Below, in pieces: positions 35,456 through 48,810 of a DNA stretch of 64,000 bases. The position numbers and the translations under genes were made by a program. The notes beneath the pieces are model-generated. The model searched no databases and was not told where the DNA came from. It saw only the letters and a list, made by a program, of their open reading frames with translations. Where the stretch lies: positions 28,968,649-29,032,648 of the forward strand of contig CM055100.1 in assembly GCA_029204225.1 (NCBI GenBank), read 5' to 3'. This stretch comes from Diphasiastrum complanatum (Eukaryota > Streptophyta > Lycopodiopsida > Lycopodiales > Lycopodiaceae). Positions within the stretch are counted from its first letter, which is position 1, and each line of letters opens with the position of its first letter.

Positions 35456-35852
35456 CATTAAGAAAATCATGGAGCGATCAATATTAAGATCCGTAGGTAG
35501 GATTTCTTTCATTATTCACCTCCCTTGAGAAGATCAACCTCTTGAGGAAAAGATCTAGAGCCAAGGATGCCTAGATAAGAACAAACAAACCAAACCAAGA
35601 AAATATCAAAAAGAGGAAAATTAACAAAGATGAACAATGCACAAATCTAGGCTATTCCACAATCAAAAGATCCTGAGCTAAGATTGACAACCTTAGCAAG
35701 CCTAGATTTCCACTCCTATCACCGTGTTTACCCTCTCCCCATTGGATCGAAGCTTGATACTACACGACTACTCACTTGGAATAGATCCATAAAACCCCTT
35801 CTTTACCCTCTAGATCCGATCGATTAGGAGGCACAGAAAGGATCCAACATTT
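35060..35852 (+). repeat. Probable 5' LTR end of an Athila/Tat-type element
   Basis: The sequence ends 'aaaggatccaaca' followed by a T run and ttggtgcggttgccgggga at about 35856-35874, the same type of primer site as in element B. It includes the microsatellite at 35374-35450. The left boundary is not determined, and no coding part or second LTR could be recognised downstream. Confidence 0.5.
35374..35450. repeat. Microsatellite (TC)n
   Basis: About 38 TC units lie inside the probable LTR. Confidence 0.95.
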
Positions 35853-35855
35853 TTT

Positions 35856-35874
35856 TGGTGCGGTTGCCGGGGAG
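35856..35874 (+). promoter_or_regulatory. Primer binding site, tRNA-Asp type
   Basis: ttggtgcggttgccgggga is close to the primer site of element B. It marks the start of a degraded element. Confidence 0.65.
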
Positions 35875-35899
35875 ACGGTGCTAAACAGTCCTAGGAGTG

Positions 35900-38800
35900 G
35901 ATTTTCTGTTTGCATTTTTTTTTTTGCTAATTTTCTCTTTTTTGATAGGTTTATTACTCGTCAATTGTGTTTTTTTCCACTTTTTTGTGATTTTTATTAC
36001 TCACCACTTTTCTAGTGAACAGAGCAGACCTTGATGCATCATCAGTCAGCTCGACGAGTAATGTCTATTTCATATCAAGAATTTAAATCCAATGACAATT
36101 TTTTATGGTTTCTCAATCATTTTGCCTATGGTGCTACATAGAAAATGAGGCAACATTCACCTCTTCTTGTCACATCATACATTGGTTACATTCATGAAAA
36201 TGTATGAATTTTAAGTCGTGCTTTTTATCATTGAATCATAGATTCTATTAGATGAATACGATTTTCTTTTGAAAAGCACACCTGCAGGGGAGCCACTAAT
36301 GTATGGAAACTACAAGTACTTAACATTTACAAGGGCTAAACATGAACACCAACTTAAGTAGTGAGCTGAAGTCAATACACTACAAAAATAACTACTAAGG
36401 TTTTAAGCATAAGCTTCCCATATGTCCTTACAATCGCATGTAGTTGGGATTTGGGCCCAACCATGTCACTCTTATCATACTTGGCTATGATGGAGGACAG
36501 TGCCTATAATTCACTCTTCTTTGGTGTTGTTGTAGGTTGAGTGTCTTGTGGGCTACATGGAAAGCTGGATATAACTCGGTCTTAGAGAGGAGATGTCTTT
36601 CTTTTTGGTGGTTGGTACTATAAGTATGCATATAATTTCTTTCAAATTTCATATTGGTATGTCAAAATATAATGTGTGCATCATGTGTTGATTTTGTTGC
36701 ATATAATTTCTTTCAAATTTCATATTGGTATGTCAAAATATAATGTGTGCATCATGTGTTGATTTTGTTAATATTGATCTCTGCTTGCATGGGGTGTCTA
36801 TAAAAATGATTATAAACTAGCTAATAGTTTGTTGCCAAGTGGCACCATTATGGATGGCCACAGGTTTTTGTACACAGTTAGGCGATCATTTAAAGGTGAT
36901 TGAAACCCACTTACATGGGTCAAGAGGTGGTCGAGTTGAGCCCCAAAATTAATGCCCTACTTTATAGGCTAAATTTGAAGGATTTTGGTGACAATGCACA
37001 AACTCACCTAAGACAACCACCAAGTGGATGTGATTCCTAGATTAGGAACTTAGATGCGAGTGTTTGGTCATATTCCCTAATGTTAGGATCATTTGTCCTC
37101 AACTTTTTGAGATGCAATTTTGAAAGTTAAGAGATTGATTTCCAAAGTCCAATAGAAGCATCAATCTAGGCCTGAACTAGTTGATGTAAATGCTTAATTG
37201 AATGCTATTAAGTTGATTTGTTATCCCACATGTACTTTAAATTGGATTGAATCCATTTTACTTCTTGATCATAGCAATTTTAGGAGCAATTGCCAATCTA
37301 ACAATCTAGACTAGATCTCATTGATTTGATCTTTGTGCAAACTCCAATGCTTGAATGAAGAAGTTAAATGATTAAACACATCAGATCCTTCATTTGTCAC
37401 AGCGTCATGTATTTTACACTTGTCTTCATTTTTTGGCCACATCGACCAAGGTTTACTCCCATAGGCTAGAGTTGGAAGTGACTTCTAATTCTCCAATTAT
37501 GCTTCAAATTGTGAAAATCATGGAGAATAAATAGTGTATCTAGCAGTACGTGATCCCCCCCCCCAAAAAAAAAATAAAAATACAGAAAAAGAAAAGAAAA
37601 AAGATCCTTGCAAGGGCTGCAAAAAGCACAATTATGAGAAACTATTGGGTATATCAATAGAAAATATCTTTTATGAGTTGATCATAAAAATATTCACAAG
37701 CTTACATATATACAAATCTGCAGCAACTCAAAGACCATTCAAGGTTTGACAAAAAGTGATGCAGAATGTAAGAACTAATAGATCTCCTAGCGTTTCAACA
37801 AGCATCAGATGAGACGTAGGGCTTGAATTCTAAAGCTTTAATAATGGCAGAAAAGTGTTAAGTATTTAACAGTTAAAGTTTCAATCATTGATAATCATCA
37901 TCTTATCTTGTGCATATTGGCCAAGTGCCTCTTTCAGCTCCCAAAGTCTGAAATAATCAACATGCATGTTTTTGGTCAAACTGCTCTTTCAGGTTTGAAA
38001 GGGCTAGTGAAATGAACGTGGCTATAGATAATTAAGTCTGCATGTTTTAAGTGGAGTGCAGGTTCAAAAACAACGATCAACACTGGGAGCTCCAGGCTTA
38101 CAGAAAAACTGAACAGCCAAAGCTGACCAAAAGTCACAATGCTGAAAATCAATGCTTTGGTTTACCTAAAAAACAATAGACAGCAGTATAAGATCTGTGA
38201 ACTCAAGATATCTCAAATCCCTTTTGAGCTATCAATCAAAATAATTCGGTCTATGTTCTCAGCTGATAAACATCTTAAATTCTCACAACACCCAGCTGTT
38301 CGTAGCTTTCAGATTTGGTGCTTTTAAATCATTTGTGGAAGTCCATTTTGGTTCCACTTGAAACTCAATCATTGTGATGTCAAAAAAACAAACGCATAGT
38401 GCACAATAATTTTCTATGGAAGGAAGCGGAAGCTTGCAAATTTGATTTGGTAATCCATCACGATCACGCAGGAAATCTTCAAGCATAGCTCGATTCAGTT
38501 AGATTGTATCCCCCCATACCATAAGATCTCACAGCTACTACAAGAGAAAAGCCAAACAAACAATCTTGGGAATTGTGGTGCTTAAACATGATGACACAAC
38601 GGCCACACGTAGGCAGCATAATATGCCAAATTCTCACAGCAATCTTGTTTCTTAGCTGAATCGAAACTAAGGCCTATTTTATTCGATTTGAGCTCACATT
38701 GCGTTGGAGCATAAATAATGCATAAATTGCTAAATAATAGCAACCCATTATGACTATGAATTAGGTAATAATAATGATAGTAGCAATGCAGTGAAACAAA

Positions 38801-38924
38801 AAAAATTATGCTCCTACGACCCTCCATCACAACGATTTTTTGGATCAGAAAGTGGAGCAAGTCCCTTCTGCCCCAATATTACAGGTATACATAGAATTAC
38901 AACATACACAGACTTTCAAAAATG
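35900..38924. other. No gene recognised; degraded element leader and FAB1 downstream DNA
   Basis: The first part is T-rich leader-like DNA after the primer site. From about 37460 to 38924 short AT-rich frames occur without domains. The last few hundred bases should hold the FAB1 3' UTR. Confidence 0.35.
36628..36769. repeat. Perfect or near-perfect 71-bp tandem duplication
   Basis: Units 36628-36698 and 36699-36769 both start 'gcatataatttctttcaaat' and end 'tgttgattttgtt'. I saw no difference between them. Confidence 0.93.
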
Positions 38925-41900
38925 TTAACCAGCAGCCTCTTTTACCTCCTCCAACACTGCAGATGAGCCATCTTCCATCATGTCACCATGCACAGAAGCA
39001 GACGAAGCAATGACTGAGGGGGGGGTCCAATGATCTGGGACCGTCACGAAGTAAGTTGACATTGCTTTACGAAAACGTTTTTTGTACTGTTTAGGGGAAA
39101 TCACAGTTGGAGTTGCATTCTTTGGACCACCCAAAATCCCAGAGCCTTTTACCCAGGTTTCAAGGTGCTTATCCCATGTATACTGCCTCATGTAATCAAT
39201 AATTCCAACAACCAACTCCTCTCGCTCTTCATCAACCCCGACCAGCAAGGAGTAATCCATAACATCCACATACTGCTCATAAAACATAAACATTAATTCT
39301 CTGGCCAATGAGGGAACAACGAGCAACACCGAAATAAACAACAGCGAAAATAGAACATACCGCAAGGAAGTCTGTATCGTTCCAAACAGCACGTTCCAAA
39401 AGACGCTTGGCTTTATTACTAACAAATATTGGTGCAGTTGGCATGGATTCAAGAAGGTTCTGATCTAAAAGGACTTTATTTGTTCCTGTTGAGTCAGAAT
39501 TGTATCGTGATCGAAGAGAACCTTTGAGGTCATAAAGCCGTGTTATTTGTCTATCATATAGAAGATTTTCCATCACCATCAAATCCATACGGATGTCCCT
39601 GCCTCCTTTTGCTTGTTTAACAGTTACCTGCACATTCAGAAGTGACATCTAATCAGCGTCTTCAATTTCATCTAATATAAGAAGCACCATGCAACGGTAC
39701 CAGGTGTGATCATCCAAAAGACACAAAGCATTCTTTCTTCTTGATTTCACAATGTAAGTATTTTTCAAGCTATGGTCTAGACCTTACCTGGTACAATCCC
39801 AAAATCTTTGCCAGACAGGTTGGACTTCCCGAGTTCAAAGATTCAACTAGGTATTTGAAATATGCTGGCGCAAACTGTAAAAAAGATAGTAACTCAGTTC
39901 GAGTCACTTGCTTGATAATAAATCTGTCATCGAGTGTCTTCGCAAAAAACACATTGCTTTTACCCCCTTGTGCTCCCCATTTTCGACACCGACTAAGTGA
40001 CCGCACGAAGTGCAAGTCACCAGAACAGCATTTTTTCCTCAAAGCATCAAACTGCTTTGCATAGTAGGAGGTAACACTGTATTTTATTTTGCCCTCCTGA
40101 ATTTCATCGGTAAAGTGGACCTTGATGTGCATTGCATCCGTGTACAGTAACTGATCGTCAACTTTTAGATCACGCATAGAAAGAGATGGCACTTCCTTTG
40201 AGCTATTGGACCTCTCTATAGATAAAGGATCCACTGTCTCTGGAGCTCCATTCTGAAACTGTAGTGGATGTGTAATGGTGCCAACCGCATTACCAAGATC
40301 AATGTGTTCCTTTTCTCTATCTTTTTGCTTCCCTCTGTCAATGGGAATGCCTGAAATGTGAGCCTGATACTGATAGGAAAGAATAGTATAGGCTATTATG
40401 CTAGTGGGCTCATCATCATACACAGCAACCACAGCACCATCAATGCCGGGAGGCAAAAGAACCTTTGCTCCCCCTTGGATGGCTACTTGTCCAGCACGAG
40501 AGATAATGGCTGGGGCACCAGGAGTCCATCGGGCATCTCCCTTGGGAGGAGAACTCGGTTGCATACTAGCAGATATCCTACTGTGTCCTCTAGACAAAGA
40601 GAAAAATGGTGCCCCTATCCAGCTCTCTAGGTCATCAGATGCCTCAATGTCTTTCACCGATGAGATGGGCGCACTAGAATGAGCCATATTTTCCAAACCT
40701 TCATCCTTGTCTTGAGGTTGCTCTCCAAGTGCACCATTAGATTGATCTGGAATGGCTACAAGCTGAGGAGTATCATTGGCACGAGTCATGTCAATCATTC
40801 CAGCTTTGTCTCCAGCTTGACCTCCTTTATCCACTGTACTTCTTCTAGCCTCTTGGGCAACTGCCTTTACTTCAACTATGTGAGCATTGACACTATTACC
40901 ATCCCCAATCCATGCTGCTTGTAATGTATCTGAAAGGTCTGCCAGAATGGGAAAGTCCCCTTCCGACAAAGTTCTTCGAATCTCACCCTCCAAATCATCT
41001 GTCTTAATGTCAATTTCACCCAGGTCAGTGCATGTTCTTACTGAAGCACTGCCAGTATTGGCAGCACATTCGTTAATTTCAGCATCTTCAGAGCGGATTG
41101 CAGTCGTATTTGATACGATTTCTGCCAAAAATTTATTTCCAAGTTCTGTGAAATCTGATGCTGACACAGAACTCGATTCAGATTGCAAAGGGCAGCCAGC
41201 TGCATAGTCATCAACTCCTGAAGGACCATGATCTAGGGCTTTGGGAGAAACAAATGGTGAAATCCCGCTAATATCATGAGACTCCATGTCACTCTTTGAC
41301 CTTAAATGTGAGGCCTCACTAACCTCAATTGCAGCAACATCCCTCTCGGCTTCATGGCTTTCAGATAATTCCAGATTACTATGAGTGACCAAATCCCTTG
41401 ACTGATCACTGGGAATGCCTGAAACAGATCCAGAATCGAACTTTCGCAACTTCAGAGATGATGCTAGATAGTGTAGACGATTGTCCCATTGCGCAGAAAA
41501 TATTGCAAGGACCCGTCGCAGCCGATTAAGTTCAAGAATATCAGCACTAGATTGTCCAGGTTGTAGAGACAGGGGAGTGGCCTTTTGGAGAGCCTCCTGA
41601 AATACTGATCACGTGAGAATGTATAGCTGCCGCCTTTTCAATCAAATATACAAGCTCATGCATCACGGAAAACCAATCACCTGAGTACATCCTTATGCTT
41701 AAAAAAAGAGAAGTAAAGTACTTTGGCCTGGAGAATCAAGTGCCAGACAAACAAACCTCGAACTCAACTTTTTCCTTTTGCAACAAAAATTCAAGTTCTG
41801 CCACACGCTTCCTAGCTTCCTGAACTCTTGCACACGCCGAGAAAGAACCCGACTTTGCAATAGTTTCCCCAATCACTCGTAATGTATCCAGAATTTCAGC

Positions 41901-44900
41901 AAAAACTAATTCCAGTTTGTCTGCGACCTGTTCAAATTTCCAGCAAAAAGCCCTACTGTTATTGTTGGACTCTTTGTTTCACTGTGATCAGCATTTAAAC
42001 ATTATGCCTCCTACCTCTCAACAATTAAAAGATGAAGCCACTACAAACGTGACTGGAATACCACCCTTATCCAGTATGGGAAGAACAATAAACTTTGTGC
42101 TCAGCATATTTGTAATACCTCACTGGCCTCTTTACTTAGCCACTCTTGTTGAACAGAATCATTAAACACCAGTTTAGGAGGTGGGAGGTGTACTGCATGA
42201 AGGTCAATGGGGGCATAACGAAAACAGGCTATCATGCTGCCAAATCTGCAATGTTAACATGAATTATTTAGATTCTTCAATGCATATAAGAAAGCATGTC
42301 ATATGGATAAAGAATTAAGAAGCAAAGTCACAAAGCGACTATGACACCTTGAAATAACAGGGTTCGCTAACTATGATACTTATCTGTAAAAGATGATTAA
42401 TTCCATTACCAAAACTGCCCGAAGTAACTGAAAACACATGTATAGACTTACCCATAGAAGCGAAGACAATCTCTGTGTAATGAATGCCCACAAGCAGCAA
42501 CTCGACTTGCAGCCGCATGGTTTGAAAAACTCAACTCCAGAAATTTTCCAAAGGATAAACCCCAAGCTGCATCAGACATTACTACTCTTCGTGTAGCTGG
42601 AGGCACACCATTTACCATTGCACACTTTAAACAACGATGCCACATCCATATCTTCCCATCCCTTTCACCCGGCAAAAGCAACTCAGGTGTAAGGCCCTGC
42701 ACTGAAATCGTTAAGCTTCCCAGACGATGTGTGTAGCAGTGGACATGAGCATTAGCTGGCTCATCACAGGAACGACACCGATAATTCTGCAAGAAGATAT
42801 TGTGCTTACTTTAGTGATATATGTGGAAATAAGAATTGAAAGGAAAACCATGTCACATGTCATAGACTTGCAAAAAAAAATGGATTCAAACACGTACTGG
42901 ATCAAACAAAGTATCTCGTAAAAATCCCCCGAGGGGTTTGTCGGAGTTGCCATAATACTTTATTCGAACAGTATGAGGTCGCTCACAGATAGTCCCTTTC
43001 CTTAGACACCGACTGGATAGTAAAACCAGTATACTTTGAGGGTCAGAAGGAGTCGGTGGAAAATCGTCCTTAACAGACTGTCGCTCTTCCGACATAGTTC
43101 TGGTGTCTATATCAAGATTACTACATGCCTCATTGGACACATTTTCATGTTGATTTTGAGAGACGTCAGCCACAATTCCTTCTAATTTAGTGATACTAGA
43201 GGAATGTCGTAAAATTGACACATCATCTTTCATGCTAATTCCAGGAAGTGAAGTTTGTCTGTCAAAAGCAAATGCTCCAGTGTTTATCTGCATGGTATCT
43301 TCTTTGAAGAAACCAACAGAATCTACAAGAAGTGAATTGACGGGTTGTTCTCCTTGCACACACAATCCTGATTTGCTTCCTCCTTGATGAGCTGATGACA
43401 ACAATGCTCCTGTAAATAGTGGATTCAGGTTATAGCAATGAGAGATACCAGGACGTAGTATAGGTTCAAATCTTGAGGCTTAGCAAAAAACTAAGAGAAC
43501 TTGGACAAGATTGATACCTGACTGTATATTGGAAGTCGCATTAGTCCACGTTGTGCAATCAATCTTTAAGGGTTGAGACTCCAGATAGCCCAAGCTTGAA
43601 GACAATCCAGTATTGTCACTACTAACTCCTTGTGGCAAACTTACAGGAGATGCTTTATGGTTCTGCTGCATTTGATTGGTGGGCACTTGTGATGTAGCAG
43701 CAACAGAGATCTTAAAACCAGGAATGGTAGTGATAGCTCGATCTGTATTATTTTGCTTATTTGGCAGAGCAACACTTAAAGGAGATCGAATGTCATGCAT
43801 AGTAGCCCCTTCATCTGCCAAAAATGATGTCTCCAACTCTAAATGGTATGCAGCAAAAATAGCAAATTGCACTACACGCTTAACTCTTTTAAGCTCATCT
43901 CCATGCGACCCTCTGAGTAGAACCTGCAGCCAGTTTATACAATCATTCTAATCAAAGGATCTCAAGTGAAGTTGCATTGCTTTCTCTATATCATGCTTCG
44001 ATCCATTCCTGAAATCTTAAAAGCAAAAGCACATTGAGTAAAGACTCAAAAGCAGGATATCATTGCTGTAAACATTCTATCAGCAACTTATTCTTACCAC
44101 TAGAAGCTTAAGGCAAAACACTACAAAAAGAGTGTACAATAATATCAGTCATCCCAAAAATCTATCAGATGCCTCTGAAGAGATGGTGATCCCACAAATT
44201 GAAGCAATACTCATAAAATAACAAGTGAGCACTTTTGATTGATTTTGAATTTTTCATGGTTGATAAGCTTAGGCAAGATGATCTAAATGGTCAATAGGCT
44301 GCTATAAATAGACATACAAGCGTGAGAGGAATCTATCTCTCTCATTCTTCTCTCATTCATTCCTATGTGTAGTTGATGCATGATTTTTGCATTGGTAATG
44401 AAGCTAGACCAAGGGGCATAATTAGGTCATTTGGATCTGATTTTTCACATGGTATTAGAGCTTTGTTGCAAGCTATATTTGGAGGAGAAGCCGATTCTAG
44501 TGAGTGATTTGGAGGCGCCATCAATTCTAGAGTGTGCTAGAGTGGTTCCTTGTCAAAATCAAGCATTTCCTAGTGTAGAAAAGGGATCTTTGTGATCCAA
44601 AGCTCAATTTAGGTCAAAACAATTGTAATAAGTCAATTTCTTTCCCTATTTGTTGGATTGTGGCGAGTTTTAATGCATAAGAAAGGATTTACATCATTCT
44701 TCAAAATTCTATATCTAGTTCCTAGCTTTTGCATATAGAATTTGTGTGATTCAATATATGTTGTTTTGTGAAAACTCTAAAGTTAATAGGATCTCTTGAT
44801 TTTGAAGTTGTTGGACTTTTTCAAGAGTGTGTTTCAATCTTAGAAGAGTGCAAAAGTTCATGATATTGTAGGTTGATCATGTGTTGATCAAGTGTAATCA

Positions 44901-47900
44901 ATTCTATGTGTTGGATTGGATAGTTTTGTGCAAGTAAGAGATTTGAGAGGTTCCATATCTTTGTGATTTCTTCTTGGATTCATTTGTTGACTTTCAAGAG
45001 AGTGTGCATTGGAACAGGTTGAAAGAGAAGATCAGAGCAATAATAGGCTTGTCGCAAGCAACTATTCAACTTGGAAAGTGAAAATGGAGTCTCTCCTCGA
45101 GATGAATGAGTTGATGGACATTGTTGTACGTGTGGAGGAGAGACGTTTGGCCAACTCAAGAACAATTGAGATATGATAGGAGGGCAAAGAAGGCTCTTCA
45201 TGTGATCGAGATGAATGTGACTAATGAACTTCTCAAGGAAGTTAGAAGTTGGTCAGTGCACTACATTTAGTGAGGCTTGGGAAACCTTAAAGAAAGTTTA
45301 TGAGTCTAAGTCTACATCAGGGGTTTAACCCCTAGGAGTCAAATCTTTCAAAGTTTGCAAAAGAAGGATGAAAGTGCTCATGCTTTTGTTTTGAGAGTTT
45401 AAGCTTTGAATGATGAACTAGCATGTATTGAAGACAACATTAAGGATGTTGAATTGTGCAAATAGTTTTTAAAAGCTTATTTCGTGCTAACTTGGTGCAA
45501 AGCTTTGCTATTCAAAAGACATTGCCAAGTATGGAAGACTTGCAAGAGGTCTTGGTGGCTGAAGAGTTTGTACTCCAAGCAAGAGAAGGACCATCTTCTA
45601 CATCTCGAGTTGGAGAGGAGGCTATGTTCTCAAGAGGCAAGTTCAAGGGCAAGAGCAAAGGCAAGTGGTCTAAAGGGCAAAATCAAGGTGAGCCTTCTGC
45701 TTTTGTTGGCAAGAAGAAAGGTAGATCAAAGCTAAAATGTTTCTATTGTGGAGTCATGTTCTAGTTACATCTTGACATGAAAAATTGATGATAGAAATAG
45801 TGAAGTATCCAATTTGGACATTATTGTCTATATCAATCATGAATGGTTTTGTTTTGGACATTATAAAACCTTAGAAAGGAGGTCTATACTTAGGATGGAG
45901 AGTTTTCTAAAGTTGGATCAAAGTTGTATGGTTAAAATTATGTTGAAATTAGTTGAAGAGGGAGTGTGAAAATGTCAGCTAGTTAAGTTAAGTTTATTTG
46001 GCAATTTTGAGGCCAATATGCAATTTCAACTTGGTGATAGACCTTATAAAGTTAATAAGGCCTAAGAATAGTGATTTTGCTATTTTTGGCAGCTAGGCAA
46101 GTTGATAAGGTCGCATATAGACCTCCTGTTATTGGTCCACTCATATACATTGAATCTAGTCAAGTTAAATCTAGGTTTTTGGCAAGTACCTAAAAACTTC
46201 CATAAGTTGATAATCTTAGGCAAGATGATCTAAATGGTCAATAGGCTACTATAAATAGGCATACAAGCGTGGGAGGAATTCATCTGTCTCATTTTTCTCT
46301 TATTCATTCTTATGAAAGATATCTCTTTGGGTTTCTACATCAATCTCTTGCATCTTGGTGGTGATATAGTGAATTTTTGTGTGTAGAATTTTGATTTTCT
46401 TATGTATATGAATATCTAATTTTTTCACAATAGCTACTAGGATTTCCCTAATGGTCTAGATAAATTAATTACATTTATTAAGCTGATAACCTGAGCTCTA
46501 TGTGCGTATGTGTCTATGTGCATGCATGTGCACACTGTCCCTGGTGTAACAAGACGCATTTCTTTGTGTCTATACATGGATGGATGTTAGTTTGTGTTTG
46601 TTCCGAATCATTCCTGCCCAAAAAGGCACATGATATTCTGTTTGTCAAAGTGAAAATGTGAACCCTGCGAGGCAATCATCCTCTATGGACAACAATATGA
46701 GATTTTTTTGTTCATCCTGAGGTTGCGTACTAGATTAACTGGAACCCTTCTCGTGGAAATTATGATACATGCAGACATAACCAGTACCAGTACTGTCAAG
46801 TGAAGAGAATAAACTGCACAAATTGCAAAAAAATACATGAGAATAAATTCTAAACTCTAGTTGGGAACGATGAAATCGCTTAACTTATGCAGCCCCAAAT
46901 ATGTTCCAGCCTAACACAATGATATGATGTCTTTACAAACTCACCGTGCAACCCAAAGGCTTTGGACAACCCTCAAAAAACATGAGTGTTTTTGTTAATT
47001 TTTTCAATCCTTCACCGGCACTCCCATGCTCCTCAAAAAACTTCTTCAAGTGGAAGTGCTCACAATGGCCAGTTTTGGGAGTTAGTAGGTGATCTGGAGA
47101 AGGAACCACACATGCACCTGTGCACCTTGCAATACGTTCCAAAAGAGGTCGTTTAACATTAAGCACCAGAGAAATCTCTTTGGCTAATAGACGGTCTTGA
47201 GCAAACCTTGCCACATTCTTCTCAACGAGGAGCACATTTGGATGATGAGCTTCAATTCTAGCTACGGTCATGTTTAGATAGTCCCTTTCCTGCAAAAAAC
47301 ATTGAAATTTGGCAATCAAGAAATGTTCACTCTACTATGCTTGATATGACAAAGGACACAACAAATTAACTTTAATTGAGTGAATTTTGAGAAAATTGTG
47401 TACTTTCCATCCTTTCAAAGATAATAAACAAGAACACAAAAGCACCACTGTCAATAAACCTTCCCCGAAAAAAGAATGTTTCTTGAAGATCCAAAAGCAA
47501 GAGCTCACTCAGTAGCACATAAATTGCCTTTATTGCACAAAGGGCTAGGTAGTATGACAACACTTGGAATATAAGGCAAATAAAGAAGATGAAAGGTTCT
47601 CTTGACCTCCAGAACTCTCTCCTATAAAAGCACAGTTAGGAAAACGCAAGGTGGTGAAGAATCCAAACTTTCAACTTGCAGTAGACTCTAAAGCGAAACA
47701 TAAGTTCACACAACTACATGCCTTATTTTTTTCAAAAGCTAGGTAACAGGTTGAGCACATCCGGCTAAGACACAGGTACAACATTGGAAAGCCTTACAAC
47801 CTTGAAAGCTTCACACGATTTGTATCCAAACTTTAACAAACTGTCAAGCCTCAACTTCTTGTGAAACAATCTCTCGAAGCTTAGGAATTTCTCCATTTTA

Positions 47901-48419
47901 TGCATACAAATAACTCAGTAATTAGAACTGTAATTCGTGCACTACTGAAACACTGTATACTCGAGATGCCATATATACTTTAGAAGGCCCAGGCTTTCGT
48001 ACACGTACACTAACACAACACTTAAGCAATTGAATGTCCCAACAACGATGGGCCTGGTTTTTCTCTATCCCTCACAGTATAATCATGAATAGAAGTTAGA
48101 ACCATCCTTGTTGCAGGTAACTACAATTTGATATAATGAAAAAGTAGAGTAATATACATAGGATAGCAAAGCTTGCAAGCCAAAATTTCCACCCATTTCA
48201 ATACCAGCATACTTTTCTGCCTAAAAGCTAGAGTGTGGTTTACTTTTCATGGTCATGTGCACCACCTGTTGAAGCAAAGTGTCCAGTGAAGAAAGTTGAT
48301 TGGACTTTCGCTGATATTCAAGTGCCCCACCCAACAAAAGCAATCGCGGGTTCTTAAACTCAGAAGACATACGCTTGTGTGCCACTTGCTTTTTACAAAC
48401 AACTCCTTTTAAAACCATG
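38925..48419 (-). CDS. FAB1: 1-phosphatidylinositol-3-phosphate 5-kinase FAB1 (PIKfyve), 5' end not in view
   Basis: FAB1 phosphorylates PtdIns3P to PtdIns(3,5)P2 on endosomes and vacuoles. Ten exons join in phase at GT-AG sites: 48419-48266, 47289-46945, 43923-43518, 43409-42898, 42786-42452, 42245-42119, 41927-41757, 41596-39788, 39627-39361 and 39272-38925. They give about 1,490 residues without a stop. Domains in order are: the CCT/TCP-1-like domain (exons 1-3, 'GGALEYQRKSNQLSSLDTLL', 'EKNVARFAQDRLLAKEISL'); a variable linker; the Cys-rich domain ('YRCRSCDEPANAHVHCYTHR', 'WMWHRCLKC'); a coiled-coil and Ser-rich linker; and the kinase domain with 'FIIKQV', 'YDLKGS', 'VMDYSLLVG', 'IIDYMRQYTWDKHLE' and the 'KNATPTVISPKQYKKRF' activation loop. 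Plant FAB1A/B are about 1,750-1,800 residues, so the FYVE finger and start of the CCT domain are missing. They lie outside the window or were lost. The first exon seen starts inside a codon after an acceptor, so it is not the true start. Confidence 0.93.
44245..46320 (+). mobile_element. Copia-type LTR element remnant in a FAB1 intron, opposite strand
   Basis: A repeat of about 105 bp starting 'ttaggcaagatgatctaaat' occurs at about 44268-44370 and 46212-46313, and is interpreted as remains of two LTRs. tggtattagagctttg at about 44452 is a tRNA-Met-type primer site. Gag-like frames follow, with the best at 45456-45764 ('EDLQEVLVAEEFVLQAREG', then a Lys-rich stretch and KCFYCG, the start of a knuckle). 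A purine-rich 'ttgaagagggagtg' near 45954-45967 could be the polypurine tract before an LTR at about 45968. Pol is absent, and many stops show it is dead. Confidence 0.75.
45456..45764 (+). pseudogene. Copia gag fragment in the FAB1 intron
   Basis: The 102-residue frame matches the C-terminal part of copia Gag (UBN2 type). It has a conserved 'LPSMEDLQEVLVAEE'-like end of the capsid, a basic Lys/Gly-rich linker and the first half of a CCHC knuckle (CFYCG). It stops before the His and last Cys. Earlier gag sequence (45010-45450) is present with stops. Confidence 0.7.
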
Positions 48420-48709
48420 CTGCAGAAAACCACAAATGATATGAGCTGCTCTTATCCACAACGTCAGCTGCATCACATAAACAATTAAGATCTGAAGGCA
48501 GCACTTACTAAAGAATCACAATATATATAATATATGTATTATGTATATATACTATATAGTTATGTTATATAGAGATTTGGCAAATCCATTGACGTAATCC
48601 AGTCACTTGAGTACTACTAGAATTCAATAACACTATAATGGCAATTCAGCCTCCTGCTTGATAAGAATGTGAGAGAGACAAAAACAAAAATAGCATGAAA
48701 AGGTCTATG

Positions 48710-48800
48710 GATCTTGGTTTCCAAGGGGGCTTGAACCTGGGACCAAAGAAACTTTGGATGCCAAGCTAACCACCTGAGCCAACACTTGGATGATAATGAC
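48710..48800 (-). mobile_element. tRNA-like SINE/retropseudogene with target duplication
   Basis: On the minus strand, TGGCTCAGGTGGTTAG (complement of 48766-48781) is a good A box and GGTTCAAGCCC (complement of 48727-48737) a good B box. The 91-bp piece is flanked by direct repeats aaggtctatg at 48700-48709 and 48801-48810, the mark of retroposition. The anticodon arm is not normal, so I do not call a working tRNA gene. Confidence 0.65.
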
Positions 48801-48810
48801 AAGGTCTATG

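Larger units (their letters stand above)
43924..46944 (-). other. Long FAB1 intron containing retroelement debris
   Basis: This 3.0-kb intron has donor GTGAGT (complement of 46939-46944) and an acceptor ending CAG (complement of 43924-43926). It is far longer than the other introns downstream in the gene (88-183 bases). Most of the excess is the copia-like sequence at 44245-46320. Flanking exons remain in phase 0, so splicing must remove the whole stretch. Confidence 0.85.

Noticed and set aside
38925..48419. FAB1 as a processed or dead pseudogene
   Set aside because: Introns with GT-AG borders are present and ten exons join in phase without a stop. All kinase motifs are intact.
48710..48800. 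Functional tRNA gene
   Set aside because: A and B boxes exist, but the anticodon arm does not fold normally, and direct repeats flank the unit, as in a retroposed copy.
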